This document shows, one piece after another, positions 1 to 8,727 of a stretch of DNA of 64,000 bases. The position numbers and the translations under genes are program-made. The stretch covers positions 62,001 to 126,000 of the forward strand of contig NZ_JAKRVY010000006.1 of assembly GCF_023638055.1 (NCBI RefSeq), in the 5' to 3' direction. Numbering within the stretch: position 1 is the first letter of the stretch; each line of letters starts with the position of its first letter. This DNA is from Natranaeroarchaeum aerophilus (GTDB taxonomy: Archaea > Halobacteriota > Halobacteria > Halobacteriales > Natronoarchaeaceae). The notes beneath the pieces were generated by a model. The model had not been told where the DNA came from and did not search any database. It saw only the letters and a list, made by a program, of their open reading frames with translations.

Positions 1-1
1 T

Positions 2-1033
2 CTCGTAATCGCGACAGGCTCGACCGTCGACGTCCCCGACCTGCCCGGAATCGACAAGACGGACTTCTCGACCAGTGCGGACGTGCTGGACACCACCGGG
101 TTCCCGGACTCGGGAATCGTCATGGGCTTTGGCTACGTCGGGCTGGAACTGGCCCCCTACATCGCCGAGGCGGGTGAGACCGATCTCACGGTGATCGAAC
201 ACGACGCTGTCCCGCTCGACGAAGCCGATTCCGAGTACGGCGCTGAGCTTCTGGATATCTACGAGGAGAACTTCGATATCGATGTCAGGACACATACCCA
301 CGAGCGACGGCTCGAATCGACTGATGAGGGCGGCGTTCGACTGCACGTTGACCACGAGCCACCGAACGGGGAGGCCTCCAGCGACGTCATCGAGGCTGAC
401 GAGCTGTTCCTCTTTACCGGTCGGAAACCCGCACTGGACGGGCTCGGACTCGACCACACCGCACTGGAGCCGGGCCCGGACTGGGTCGAGGACCCGATGC
501 AGGCGCGTGACGACGAACGTGTGTTTGTCGTGGGCGACGCCAACGGGCACGAACCAATCTTGCACGTCGCCAAGGAGCAGGGGTTCAAAGCCGCCGAGAA
601 CATTCTGGCGCACTCACGAGGCGATCCCACAGATGGGTACGAGAACGTCCATCATCACGTCGTCTTCTCCGGACTGGGTGTCTATCCGTACGCCCGAGTG
701 GGCCACTCCGAAGCCAGTGCCACAGCAGCAGGGATCGATCACATCGCGGTAACGCGATCCGCCAGCGACGACGGCGTGTTCAAGACCAAAGCAGTCCCAG
801 AGGGGCGGGCCACGCTCGTCGTCGGCGAGGACGGGACCGTCCTTGGCTATCAGGGTCTGCACTACCACGCCGACGTCATGGCCAAGACGATGCAGATAGC
901 CGTCGAGATGGGTCTAGACGTGCGGGAGATACCGGATCGCTCGTACCATCCGACGACCCCGGAGATTCTCGACGGGCTGTTGCGGGACGCAAGCGCGAAG
1001 CTGGAATATGCCGATACTACTCGATCACTGTAA
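2..1033 (+). CDS. FAD-dependent pyridine nucleotide-disulfide oxidoreductase (5' truncated)
   Basis: The reading frame is open from base 2, so the N-terminus with the FAD-binding Rossmann motif and any redox CxxxxC pair lies outside the window. What remains has the NAD(P)-binding half (GFGYVGLELAPYIAE, then a conserved VIEHD acidic strand end), the second FAD motif (VFVVGDANG) and a C-terminal dimerisation domain (HHVVFSGLGVYPYARVGH). This order fits the mercuric reductase/dihydrolipoamide dehydrogenase class. Without the N-terminus the substrate cannot be told. The 3' end overlaps the convergent MOSC gene by 17 nt. Confidence 0.85.
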   Translation, partial: LVIATGSTVDVPDLPGIDKTDFSTSADVLDTTGFPDSGIVMGFGYVGLELAPYIAEAGETDLTVIEHDAVPLDEADSEYGAELLDIYEENFDIDVRTHTHERRLESTDEGGVRLHVDHEPPNGEASSDVIEADELFLFTGRKPALDGLGLDHTALEPGPDWVEDPMQARDDERVFVVGDANGHEPILHVAKEQGFKAAENILAHSRGDPTDGYENVHHHVVFSGLGVYPYARVGHSEASATAAGIDHIAVTRSASDDGVFKTKAVPEGRATLVVGEDGTVLGYQGLHYHADVMAKTMQIAVEMGLDVREIPDRSYHPTTPEILDGLLRDASAKLEYADTTRSL

Positions 1034-1793
1034 CCTCGTCGCCGACCCGGAGTGTCGACCCGGCGGCGTCTTCTCCGAGGCGCGTACAGACCATCAGTCG
1101 GAAGTAATGGTCGTACCAGTCTCGGTCGACCCACTCCGGAAGCGTCGCTTCCCGGCGCTCGACAAAGCGCTCCCGGAACCCCTCGGTCTCCGCACCGGTA
1201 TCGGGGTCGCGCGTCGGCACGACACAGCGCTGGCAGGGGTTGACACCAGCGAGTTCGGCGTCGCCAAGTCGGAACGGAACGACGGAGTCGCGATCGGCGT
1301 ATAGCTGATCCTCCCAGAACGGCTCGCCCGCCTCGATGATGATGTTCGGGCGGAGCCTGCGACGCATCTCGGTCGCATCGATGCCGTCGAACCAGCCCGC
1401 GACCGCGTCGAGCGTCTCTCGACTGATCACCGTGGGTCCCGATGCGTCCGTATCGTCGGGCATCCCCCCTGGATCTCGGATCACGCTCACCGGGTAGCCG
1501 AAGTACTCCGAGAGCCAGGCGTTGAGCGAGCCCCGCTCGGCGTCGAGGCTGAACGTCGCGGCGTCCCGATCTGGTGCGCTCACGGTCAGCGCCCGCGCTT
1601 CGGGATCGAACGAGGACTCGATACGGTGGACCGCCCGCTCGCGCTTCCCGTTGACGTACTCGCGGTCCTCGTCGACGATAGCGTACTGTCGGTCGCCGTC
1701 GAGCGCGCCGCTTTCGCGGAGCCGTGCCGAGTCGACGCGGTGTGAGTCGAGAGATTTGACCGGATGGACGAATAGATCGGAAATCGTTGGCAC
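1017..1793 (-). CDS. MOSC domain-containing protein
   Basis: A 258-residue protein with the MOSC N-terminal beta-barrel (ISDLFVHPVKSLD near residue 4) and a MOSC domain holding the conserved cysteine in the GVNPCQRCVVPTRDPDTG region (about residues 180-200). MOSC proteins are molybdenum-cofactor sulfur carriers or Moco-dependent reductases of the mARC/YcbX type. The conserved cysteine and the N-terminal barrel favour the YcbX/mARC-like group, probably acting in the cytosol with a ferredoxin or flavoprotein donor. The length is normal for haloarchaeal members. It converges on the oxidoreductase at 2-1033, and the last 17 nt of the two genes overlap. Confidence 0.85.
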   Translation of the reverse strand: MPTISDLFVHPVKSLDSHRVDSARLRESGALDGDRQYAIVDEDREYVNGKRERAVHRIESSFDPEARALTVSAPDRDAATFSLDAERGSLNAWLSEYFGYPVSVIRDPGGMPDDTDASGPTVISRETLDAVAGWFDGIDATEMRRRLRPNIIIEAGEPFWEDQLYADRDSVVPFRLGDAELAGVNPCQRCVVPTRDPDTGAETEGFRERFVERREATLPEWVDRDWYDHYFRLMVCTRLGEDAAGSTLRVGDEVTVIE

Positions 1794-1902
1794 GAGTCAG
1801 TATCACATCCCGAATACAAAATAAGTTGGCTTCCGCGCAACTTCAGTGTCTGATGCAGCTACGACGAAAGAAAGTGTTGGGTAAATAATAGCAACACATG
1901 TA

Positions 1903-1912
1903 GATATATATC
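1903..1912 (+). promoter_or_regulatory. TATA box of the amino-acid ABC operon
   Basis: An AT-only GATATATATC-type element in GC-rich surroundings lies 38-47 nt before the lipoprotein start at 1950. That predicts transcription starting about 10-15 nt before the ATG. It is the only strong TATA candidate before the four-gene operon. Confidence 0.5.
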
Positions 1913-1949
1913 TTAACTCCTAAGACGGATGGCGACACTGTAATTACAC

Positions 1950-2756
1950 ATGACTCAGGGAAACCGGTTCGTTGATCGGAGAAACTACATGAAACTGGCG
2001 GGCGCTGCCAGCATCGCTGGACTCGCTGGCTGTCTCGAAGGCGACGACGAGAACGGCGAGGAAGCCGACGGCGAGAACACGATCGTTGCCGGGACCGCAC
2101 CCGGCTTCCCGCCATTCGAGATGGTCGAGGACGGCGAGCTGGTCGGTTTCGACATCGACCTGCTCGAAGCTGTCGTCGACGAGACCGAGTACGAGCTCGC
2201 AGAATGGGAACAGCTAGAGTTCGATTCCCTGATCCCGGCGCTCGACAACGGGAACATCGACGTTATCGCAGCAGCGATGACCATCAGTGAGGAACGTCAG
2301 GAACAGATCGCATTCAGCGATCCCTATTACAGCTCGGATCAGTCGATTCTCGTCCAGACCGGTGGAGACTTCCAGCCGGAGTCGCTGGATGACTTCGAGG
2401 GACAAACTGTCGGTGCACAGAGCGGGACGACTGGCGAAACCGTCGTTCGCGACGATCTGATCGAGGCCGGGATTATCGACGAGGGGGATTACACCTCCTT
2501 CGACAACTACGTGCTCGCCGTCGAGGACCTCGAAAGCGGATTGATCGATGCGGTCGTACTGGACGAGCCGGTCGCGGAGACGTTCGAGGCCGAGCGGGAC
2601 GTCGAGGTCGCGTTCGTCTACGAGACTGGCGAGGAGTACGGCTTCGGCATCCGACAGGAGGACGAGGATCTGCAGGCCGCGCTGAGTGACGGTGTCGCTG
2701 CAGTCGAGGAAAGCAGCGAATACGAAGAAATCACGTCGACCTGGTTCGGCGAGTAA
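1950..2756 (+). CDS. Polar amino-acid ABC transporter, substrate-binding lipoprotein
   Basis: A 268-residue exported lipoprotein. It begins with a Tat-type signal (RR at residues 10-11) ending in the lipobox LAGC, with Cys28 as the lipidated residue, followed by an acidic linker. The mature part matches family-3 solute-binding proteins: GTAPGFPPFEM at the start, then GFDIDLLEAV, an AAAMTISEERQE segment and a TVGAQSGTTGE hinge. It should capture a polar amino acid outside the membrane and hand it to the permeases encoded just downstream. The specific amino acid cannot be read from sequence. It is the first gene of the operon 1950-5395, as is usual for haloarchaeal ABC operons. Confidence 0.92.
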   Translation: MTQGNRFVDRRNYMKLAGAASIAGLAGCLEGDDENGEEADGENTIVAGTAPGFPPFEMVEDGELVGFDIDLLEAVVDETEYELAEWEQLEFDSLIPALDNGNIDVIAAAMTISEERQEQIAFSDPYYSSDQSILVQTGGDFQPESLDDFEGQTVGAQSGTTGETVVRDDLIEAGIIDEGDYTSFDNYVLAVEDLESGLIDAVVLDEPVAETFEAERDVEVAFVYETGEEYGFGIRQEDEDLQAALSDGVAAVEESSEYEEITSTWFGE

Positions 2757-2768
2757 GCGTACACATAG

Positions 2769-3599
2769 ATGGATCTGCCAGCGCTGTTGACGACATCCCT
2801 GTGGGCGATAGCGGGAGAGACGTCGCCGCTCGTGGTGGAGACGGTCTGGTCGTTGCTGGGCGAGGACTGGCAGTTCGTCTTCCGGAACGCGGACTACCTG
2901 CTTGGTGGGGTCGTCATCACCATCGTGCTGACTGTCGTCAGTATTCTCCTCGGATTTGCACTCGGCTTCCCGGCGGGTGCGATCGAGACCTACGGGGATG
3001 GCTATCTCAGAAGCGCCGTCCGGAACGTCGGTATCTTGCTCCGTGGCACGCCGATCCTCGTGATCATGATCTACATGTACTTCGTCATGCCGATCGAGTA
3101 TCTGCTCGGTCCGATCAACGCGGCATTCGGTGGACTCGACGTCCTGCTCGGTCCGACGCCCTTTGCCGCCCCTGACGGGATCGGAACGGCGTTTTTCGCC
3201 GCGACGCTCGCCCTCGGTCTCCGGAGTGCAGCCTACCAGTCGCAGATCTTCCGTGGTGCGCTCAGCAGTATTGATGACGGGCAGATGGAAGCCGCGCGCT
3301 CGATCGGTATGAGTCGGTTCGAGGCGATCCGACACGTCGTCGTCCCGCAGGCGCTTCGCCGTTCCGTGCCCGGGTTTCAAAACGAGTTTACGATCGTCCT
3401 CAAGGATACCTCGATCGCCTTCGCGATCGGTCTTGGCGAACTGCTGAAACGGAGCGACGATCTGTTCGTCCAGCAGACGACCGCCGTGCTGGAGGTATTC
3501 CTCTTTGCCAGCTTGCTGTATTTCATCCTGACGTTCGGGACGAACCGCACGCTCGATTACGTCGAGCAATACTTCGCAATCCCAGGTGAATCGTCGTGA
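2769..3599 (+). CDS. Amino-acid ABC transporter permease 1
   Basis: A 276-residue HisMQ-type permease with about five membrane segments. The cytoplasmic EAA coupling loop is clear (MEAARSIGMSRFEAIRHVV, about residues 176-194). It forms the membrane channel with the second permease at 4394, driven by the ATPase. It begins 12 nt after the lipoprotein gene, and its stop codon overlaps the GTG start of the ATPase gene (GTGA), which implies translational coupling. The insert between transmembrane segments (about residues 100-135) is somewhat long. Confidence 0.92.
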   Translation: MDLPALLTTSLWAIAGETSPLVVETVWSLLGEDWQFVFRNADYLLGGVVITIVLTVVSILLGFALGFPAGAIETYGDGYLRSAVRNVGILLRGTPILVIMIYMYFVMPIEYLLGPINAAFGGLDVLLGPTPFAAPDGIGTAFFAATLALGLRSAAYQSQIFRGALSSIDDGQMEAARSIGMSRFEAIRHVVVPQALRRSVPGFQNEFTIVLKDTSIAFAIGLGELLKRSDDLFVQQTTAVLEVFLFASLLYFILTFGTNRTLDYVEQYFAIPGESS

Positions 3600-4378
3600 C
3601 AGACTCCCAGACCGACCGATCCAGTCGTATTGCATCCGAGACAGCGCCGCTTCTCCGTATTGAGGACCTCTGGAAATCCTACGGGGACGAGGAAGTGCTC
3701 CGTGGCGTCGATCTCGACATCGAGCGGGGTGATGTCGAGGTGCTGGTCGGTCCCAGCGGGAGCGGCAAGTCGACGCTCCTGCGGTGTGTCAACCGGCTCA
3801 CAGAGGTCGACAGCGGCCACATCTACCTGCGCGATGTCGACGTCTGTGCGGACGACACCGATCCCAATGAGGTCCGCCAGCAGATCGGAATGGTATTTCA
3901 GGATATCAACCTCTTTGCCCATCTCACCGCCCGGCAGAACGTCATGCTCGGGCTCCGACGAGTCAAAGGGATGGACAAGGACGCCGCCCGAACGCGAGCG
4001 AACGAGGAGCTAGATCGCGTCGGGCTCGGCGACCAGACCGACTCGTATCCGGCACAGCTCTCGGGGGGCCAGAAACAGCGCGTCGGCATCGCCCGCGCGC
4101 TCGCGATGGATCCCGAAGTGATGCTGTTCGACGAGCCCACGAGCGCACTCGATCCGGAACTCTCGAACGGCGTGCTCGAAGTGATGGCCCAGCTCGTCGA
4201 GGAGGGGATGACCATGCTGGTCGTCACCCACGAGATGCGCTTTGCGCGCGGCGGAGCGAGCGGAATCACGTTCCTTGACGACGGACAGATCGTCGAGCGA
4301 GGACCGCCCGAACAGCTGTTCGAGAACCCCGAAGAGGAACGAACCGCGCAGTTCTTCCAGAGTATCAGCCATGAGTGA
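3596..4378 (+). CDS. Amino-acid ABC transporter ATP-binding protein
   Basis: A 260-residue ABC ATPase of the GlnQ/HisP type. Visible motifs are Walker A GPSGSGKST (52-60), the Q-loop glutamine near 102, the LSGGQ signature (155-159), Walker B VMLFDE (175-180), the D-loop SALD and the H-loop VVTHE. It energises uptake by the two flanking permeases. Translation starts at a GTG inside the 4-nt overlap with permease 1. A single ATPase serving a heterodimeric pair of permeases is standard for this family. Confidence 0.95.
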   Translation: MTDSQTDRSSRIASETAPLLRIEDLWKSYGDEEVLRGVDLDIERGDVEVLVGPSGSGKSTLLRCVNRLTEVDSGHIYLRDVDVCADDTDPNEVRQQIGMVFQDINLFAHLTARQNVMLGLRRVKGMDKDAARTRANEELDRVGLGDQTDSYPAQLSGGQKQRVGIARALAMDPEVMLFDEPTSALDPELSNGVLEVMAQLVEEGMTMLVVTHEMRFARGGASGITFLDDGQIVERGPPEQLFENPEEERTAQFFQSISHE

Positions 4379-4393
4379 ACCCGGTGAGATCGG

Positions 4394-5395
4394 ATGAGTG
4401 GAGCGGAGACGACCGAGTCACCGACCGGACGGTTCCGTTCAACGTCTGCGGAGCCCGGACCCGTCCTTGGCGCCCTCGCAGGGGTCGCATTCTGGGGATG
4501 GCTCGTCACACGCTGGCTCAACGACTGGGTGCTCGCCCGGATCGGCGTGGGCCCGGGTGCCGGAGAGAACTTCGTGCCACGGGAACCGTTCGATGCCGCA
4601 GCAGCGTCGGTCGGCGACGTATCCGAGGGGCTCGGCATGGTCGGGCTTCCGATCGAGTGGGCGGCGACGCTGCTGTCGACCGTGGCTATCGCCGTCGATC
4701 TCGCACCAGCACTCGCGGGCGCGGCGTGGTACACGATCGTTCTGACCAGCGTCAGTATCATTCTCGGCTTCTTTATCGCCGTCCCACTCGCGGTGTTGCG
4801 CGTCTACGGCGGGCCCCTGAAATGGCCCGCACTCGCGTACACCGAGTTGATCCGCGGGACGCCGCTGCTCGCCCAGCTGTTCGTGCTCTACTATGGCCTC
4901 CCGCTGGCGATCTGGCTGCAGGACGCGCCGCTGGTCGGCTACGGCTCGATCCCTGAACAGGCGTTCTGGATCGCAATTATCGGCTTTACGATCAACGGCT
5001 CGGCCTATCAGGCCGAGTACATCCGCGGCGCGCTCGAAAGCGTCGACGAGGGACAGCTCACCGCGGCGCGCGCAGTCGGGCTCTCACAGTACGACGGGAT
5101 TCGCTATGTCGTCCTGCCACAGACGCTCAGGTACGCCATTCCGGCGTGGACGAACGAGGTCGTCTACCTGATCAAGTACTCCTCGCTGGCAGCGTTCATT
5201 ACTGTCCCCGAGCTCTACTATGTGGCGAGCGATATTGCGGCCCAGACATTCGAGTACACGGCGATCTTCGGCCTCCTCGCGGTCGTTTACCTCGGTATCG
5301 TACTGACGGCGACGAAAATCATGGATCGGGTCGAGTCCCACGTCGCGATTCCAGGTATTGGGACCGCCGATGGGCGCAAGCAAGGCGATGCCTGA
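4394..5395 (+). CDS. Amino-acid ABC transporter permease 2
   Basis: A 333-residue HisMQ-type permease, longer than permease 1 because of an N-terminal extension. The extension has an extra hydrophobic segment (VLGALAGVAFWGWLVTRWL) and an extracytoplasmic stretch of about 80 residues before the core domain. The EAA loop (TAARAVGLSQYDGIRYVVL, about residues 218-236) marks the ATPase contact. It is the last gene of the operon and probably pairs with permease 1. It ends 4 nt before the convergent membrane-protein gene at 5400. Confidence 0.9.
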   Translation: MSGAETTESPTGRFRSTSAEPGPVLGALAGVAFWGWLVTRWLNDWVLARIGVGPGAGENFVPREPFDAAAASVGDVSEGLGMVGLPIEWAATLLSTVAIAVDLAPALAGAAWYTIVLTSVSIILGFFIAVPLAVLRVYGGPLKWPALAYTELIRGTPLLAQLFVLYYGLPLAIWLQDAPLVGYGSIPEQAFWIAIIGFTINGSAYQAEYIRGALESVDEGQLTAARAVGLSQYDGIRYVVLPQTLRYAIPAWTNEVVYLIKYSSLAAFITVPELYYVASDIAAQTFEYTAIFGLLAVVYLGIVLTATKIMDRVESHVAIPGIGTADGRKQGDA

Positions 5396-5399
5396 GCCG

Positions 5400-5846
5400 C
5401 TACAGTTCCTGTCGAATATAAATCCCGAGGTAGCCACCAACAACACTGAGCCCGACCGTGTAGAGCGACCCCAGCGCGAGCGCACCGAGGACGACCAGTC
5501 CGAACGATGATTGCGCTGCCATACCTGTCAGGAGAACAGTCACGAACATAGCCGCAAACAGGTACGGGATCAGCATGATCAGCCCGGCGGCCAGTCCCAT
5601 CCGCAAGCCGTCACTCGGCGTCCCACCCTGAAGATAGGCGGCAACACCACCGCCCAGCAGCGGGGCAAAGGGGATAAACGAGAGGAAGATACCGACGACA
5701 GCCCCGAGAATCGCGTTCGCGATCGGGTTCGAGAAGTCGTCAGTCGAGCTGTTCGGCTCCGCTGGCTCCGTGGAGGACGTGTCGAACGGGTCGGGGGACA
5801 TGAACGTCAGTACTACCGGTCGGGTGATAATACGCTCGGTGCTCAC
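5400..5846 (-). CDS. DUF5518-like haloarchaeal membrane protein
   Basis: A 133- or 148-residue protein with four hydrophobic segments and a Gly-rich GGGVAAYLQGGTPSDGLRMG motif between the second and third. That motif is typical of the small haloarchaeal membrane family I know as DUF5518. Its function is unknown. Two starts are possible: GTG at 5846, which overlaps the stop of the upstream MutS-like gene in a GTGA arrangement, or ATG at 5801 with the sequence MSPDPF. The N-terminus is acidic and Ser/Thr-rich before the first membrane segment. Its overlap with the MutS-like gene suggests co-transcription. Confidence 0.75.
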   Translation of the reverse strand: MSTERIITRPVVLTFMSPDPFDTSSTEPAEPNSSTDDFSNPIANAILGAVVGIFLSFIPFAPLLGGGVAAYLQGGTPSDGLRMGLAAGLIMLIPYLFAAMFVTVLLTGMAAQSSFGLVVLGALALGSLYTVGLSVVGGYLGIYIRQEL

Positions 5847-7657
5847 TCCTTCCAGCGGGCGTCAGCCAGCGTCCGCTGAACGACGTCGTGACCGACTGCC
5901 TCGGCGAGCGTCTCGAAGCCGGCGCGCTCGCTTCGGTCGTCCGCGTTGGCGACCAGTCGCGAGACGATGAACTCCGGCGTCGAGCGCCCCACAGTTCCAA
6001 ACCGTGGCTGGTAATCGACTTCGAGTTCCAGCTCCGGCGAGAGCCCCTCCGCGAAGATACCGTCCGTTCGCGCAGCGGTTGGCAACGGTTCGAGGTCATC
6101 CGCGAGGTGGGTGACAAAGGCACCGAGAGCGCCCCGATCGACCGTCAATCGAACAAGCCCGTGGAGCAGGTCCGCGGCGCTACCGGGCTCCGTGATTGCC
6201 TCGAACTCGTCGACGAGCATCAGCGTGCGCTCGTTGGTCGAGACCGGCGGGACGATGTTGCGCAGGGTCGATTCGAGCACGCCCGCATTGAAACTGGCAT
6301 GACGGCGGTGGAATACGATCGAATCGAACGTCGAGACCTGTGCGCGACTGGCAGGGACCGGTAGCCCCATCTGGGCCAGCAGGACGACCTGACAGAGCGT
6401 CTCCAGTAGCGTCGTCTTCCCACCGCTGTTGGCGCCAGTCACCACGGCGACGCGGTGCTCGGCGGGCGGCGTCCGGTCGTCAGCGCGTGGCGGCACGTCG
6501 TCGTACTCCGCGAGCGTGTGCTCGCCGATAGCGTAGGTAATCGGCTGGACGCTCTCGTCTTCGGCGGCAAGCGAGAGGTTGAGTGCATCGACGACGCCGA
6601 CTGTCTCCCGGTCAGCAGTAATATACTCGGGGCGACACATTTCGTGGGCCAGTGCGAACCGCGCCAGCGAGAGATAGAAGGCGATGTCGTCGACGGTCTC
6701 GACAGCGGCATCAACGTCCTCGCGGGCCGCCGCGACGTCGCCGCGGAGGTCGCTGGCGACCAGTTCGCGACGCTCGGAGACGGCGCTCCGGAGGTCGGTC
6801 GAGAGCTCGCGAAGGGTTGTTCCGACGAAGTCGGTCGCGTCGATAGCGTCGCCGGGCATCGCGTCCCGCACCCGGTCGATGGTCACGTCGGCTTCCGATC
6901 GGACGTGTTCGACGAACGCCGTCTGGAACTCCTCGGTTCCGCCGACGCCGTCCTCGCGCAGCGCCTCGATGACGTCAAGCGCGTTCGCGTCCAGGCGTTC
7001 GACAACGGCGAGCGAGTCCCGGAGCGAGTCGAGTTCCTCGTCGACGCCTTCGACGACGGTCGAACCGTCCAGCCCGGCGAGCGCGGCGCTTGCGTCGGCC
7101 AGTGCGTCCCGGTCGAGATTCCCGAGCGGCGCGAAGACGTCCTCGCCGTCCCCTGCTGTCGCCTGCTCGCTCGCCGCGACGACGCCCGCGTCGATCAGCG
7201 CTAGAGCCGCGTCGACGGCAGCACGCTCGCCTTCCTGGGCCTCGTCGTACGCCGCGAAAGCGTCGAGAACCCGTTCGCGGTCGGCCTCGTCAAGCGCCGT
7301 CCAGGCGTCCCGTGTCGCCAGCACGGTATCAAGTCGGGCCGTCATCTCGTCGGTATCGAGCAGCGGCGTCAGGACCCGAATCCGGTCGGCAGCTCCGCGG
7401 GTCACCGCGTGGGTCTGGATCAGATCGAGCAGTTCCTTGTACACGTCCCGGGCGTCGCCCGTGGCGAGCACGTCCATCCCCTCGCCGCCGTTGGCTCGGC
7501 GGAGGATCCGTGTCGCCCGCCCACGAGAAAGCCCCGCCTCGGTAAGCGCCCGCACGTCCCCGTTCTCGATGGCCCGGACCGCGTCCTCGACGCCGATCGA
7601 GTCCGTCAGCGCCTCGCGGGTCTTCGGTCCGACGCCCCAGTACTCCTCGAGTTGCAT
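5843..7657 (-). CDS. MutS-related ATPase with N-terminal helix-hairpin-helix motifs
   Basis: A 604-residue protein. Residues 1-55 hold two HhH motifs (WGVGPKTREAL and AGLSRGRATRIL). The middle is helical and coiled-coil-like, with the MutS lever and clamp region. The C-terminal ATPase has Walker A TGANSGGKTT (407-416) and a Walker-B-like LMLVDEF (about 479-485), and ends with a THLADDL switch. It lacks the mismatch-recognition domain and the Smr nuclease domain, so it resembles archaeal MutS5/MutS2-type proteins that bind branched DNA rather than post-replicative MutS1. The usual ELGRGT-type signature after Walker B is replaced by EFEAITEPGSA. It is upstream of, and overlaps, the small membrane gene. 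Confidence 0.85.
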   Translation of the reverse strand: MQLEEYWGVGPKTREALTDSIGVEDAVRAIENGDVRALTEAGLSRGRATRILRRANGGEGMDVLATGDARDVYKELLDLIQTHAVTRGAADRIRVLTPLLDTDEMTARLDTVLATRDAWTALDEADRERVLDAFAAYDEAQEGERAAVDAALALIDAGVVAASEQATAGDGEDVFAPLGNLDRDALADASAALAGLDGSTVVEGVDEELDSLRDSLAVVERLDANALDVIEALREDGVGGTEEFQTAFVEHVRSEADVTIDRVRDAMPGDAIDATDFVGTTLRELSTDLRSAVSERRELVASDLRGDVAAAREDVDAAVETVDDIAFYLSLARFALAHEMCRPEYITADRETVGVVDALNLSLAAEDESVQPITYAIGEHTLAEYDDVPPRADDRTPPAEHRVAVVTGANSGGKTTLLETLCQVVLLAQMGLPVPASRAQVSTFDSIVFHRRHASFNAGVLESTLRNIVPPVSTNERTLMLVDEFEAITEPGSAADLLHGLVRLTVDRGALGAFVTHLADDLEPLPTAARTDGIFAEGLSPELELEVDYQPRFGTVGRSTPEFIVSRLVANADDRSERAGFETLAEAVGHDVVQRTLADARWKE

Positions 7658-7725
7658 ACCTCAAGCTATCACGGGGGTAGTATCAGTGTGGTGTTCCGTT
7701 CCCGCGTGTCGAGACGACTTCCGTC

Positions 7726-7965
7726 TCAGGCGTACGTCCGGTCGATCAGGTCCAGAATATTGTCGGACTCGGACATCGTGATTCCGCGGTCCTCATCGAC
7801 GATGACCGGGACACCTCGCTGGCCGGAGACGCGTTTTACTTCGTTCCGATCCGAGTGCATCGCGTCGACCCAGACCGAGTCATACTCGACGCCGACCTCG
7901 TCGAGGCGATCGGCGACTTTCTCACAGAACGGACAGCCGTCAAGCTGGTACAGCGTGACGCTCAT
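7726..7965 (-). CDS. Glutaredoxin-like / GST N-terminal domain protein
   Basis: A 79-residue thioredoxin-fold protein with the dithiol CPFC at residues 11-14 and the cis-proline loop GVPVIV near 51-56. The size equals a minimal glutaredoxin. It probably reduces cytosolic disulfides using gamma-glutamylcysteine or another low-molecular thiol, since haloarchaea lack glutathione; that partner is inferred from the group. It is monocistronic on the minus strand between the MutS-like gene and the divergent membrane protein at 8051. Confidence 0.88.
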   Translation of the reverse strand: MSVTLYQLDGCPFCEKVADRLDEVGVEYDSVWVDAMHSDRNEVKRVSGQRGVPVIVDEDRGITMSESDNILDLIDRTYA

Positions 7966-8050
7966 ACACCTCTATTGTGAGGGGATGATGAAAGAAGTTA
8001 CTCACGCGGAGACACAAGGCATATATCGACAATCGACATACGCTCGGTCG

Positions 8051-8602
8051 ATGATGGCGACCACCCACGGTTTCGTCGGCCTCGCGATCGCCGCAGTCGT
8101 CGCGGTGATCGCTCCCGAGTTCGCCGTCGCCGCAGCGATCGGCGGTATCGCGGGTGGGATCTTCCCCGATCTGGACGTCCTCGCAGAACACCGGCGGACG
8201 CTGCACTTTCCGGGCTACTACACGATGGTCGCACTCCCCGCACTGGGGCTCGCGTACGTCGTCACCGATGTCGTTACTGTGAGCATAGCAACGTTTCTGG
8301 TCGCCGCTGCAGTTCACTCCCTCAGCGACGCGCTCGGGGGGACACCGTCGGCAGTTCCGTGGGAATCGGACCTCGATCACGCGGTTTACCTCCATGCAGC
8401 GGATCGATGGCTTCCGGCGAAACGCTGGGTCCGGTACGACGGTGCGCCCGAGGACTTTGTCGCCGGAGTGGTCTTTGCCGTGCCCGCCCTCGTCATTTTC
8501 GACGGTGCGATCCGGTATCTGGCAGTGACCGGGATCGTCGTCTCACTGGTGTACACTGCGTTTCGTCGACCGATCGGCCATGCCGTCGCCGGGATAAAAT
8601 AA
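8051..8602 (+). CDS. Membrane-bound metal-dependent hydrolase-like protein (YdjM/DUF457 type)
   Basis: A 183-residue polytopic protein starting MMATTHGFVGLA. The conserved pattern of the YdjM-like inner-membrane hydrolase family is visible: an N-terminal TTH, then GIFPDLDVLAEH with the paired aspartates, and a histidine/aspartate pair in AVHSLSDALGG. These would ligate a metal at the membrane face. No substrate is known for the family. The open frame extends upstream to 7409, but that part is antisense to real genes, so the start is placed at 8051 (or 8054). Confidence 0.75.
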   Translation: MMATTHGFVGLAIAAVVAVIAPEFAVAAAIGGIAGGIFPDLDVLAEHRRTLHFPGYYTMVALPALGLAYVVTDVVTVSIATFLVAAAVHSLSDALGGTPSAVPWESDLDHAVYLHAADRWLPAKRWVRYDGAPEDFVAGVVFAVPALVIFDGAIRYLAVTGIVVSLVYTAFRRPIGHAVAGIK

Positions 8603-8691
8603 GTACGAAGGAAGTGGGGAGCGCAGTGTGCTAGCAATCCTGTACCGGTAACCGCACGAGAGCCGACAAGACGACGGATACACGGGTACGG

Positions 8692-8701
8692 AAATTTATT
8701 T
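8692..8701 (+). promoter_or_regulatory. TATA box for the gene at 8728
   Basis: AAATTTATTT lies 27-36 nt before the ATG at 8728. This is the spacing expected for a leaderless haloarchaeal transcript, so it also supports the chosen start. Confidence 0.55.
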
Positions 8702-8727
8702 GTACGTGGAGAATCCTGTAATAGTGT

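Noticed and set aside
2214-3635. Long antisense ORF (473 codons) opposite the amino-acid ABC operon
   Set aside because: Its sequence is Arg/Asp/His-rich without motifs, and it runs over four motif-bearing genes. Long antisense frames are expected in GC-rich haloarchaeal DNA.
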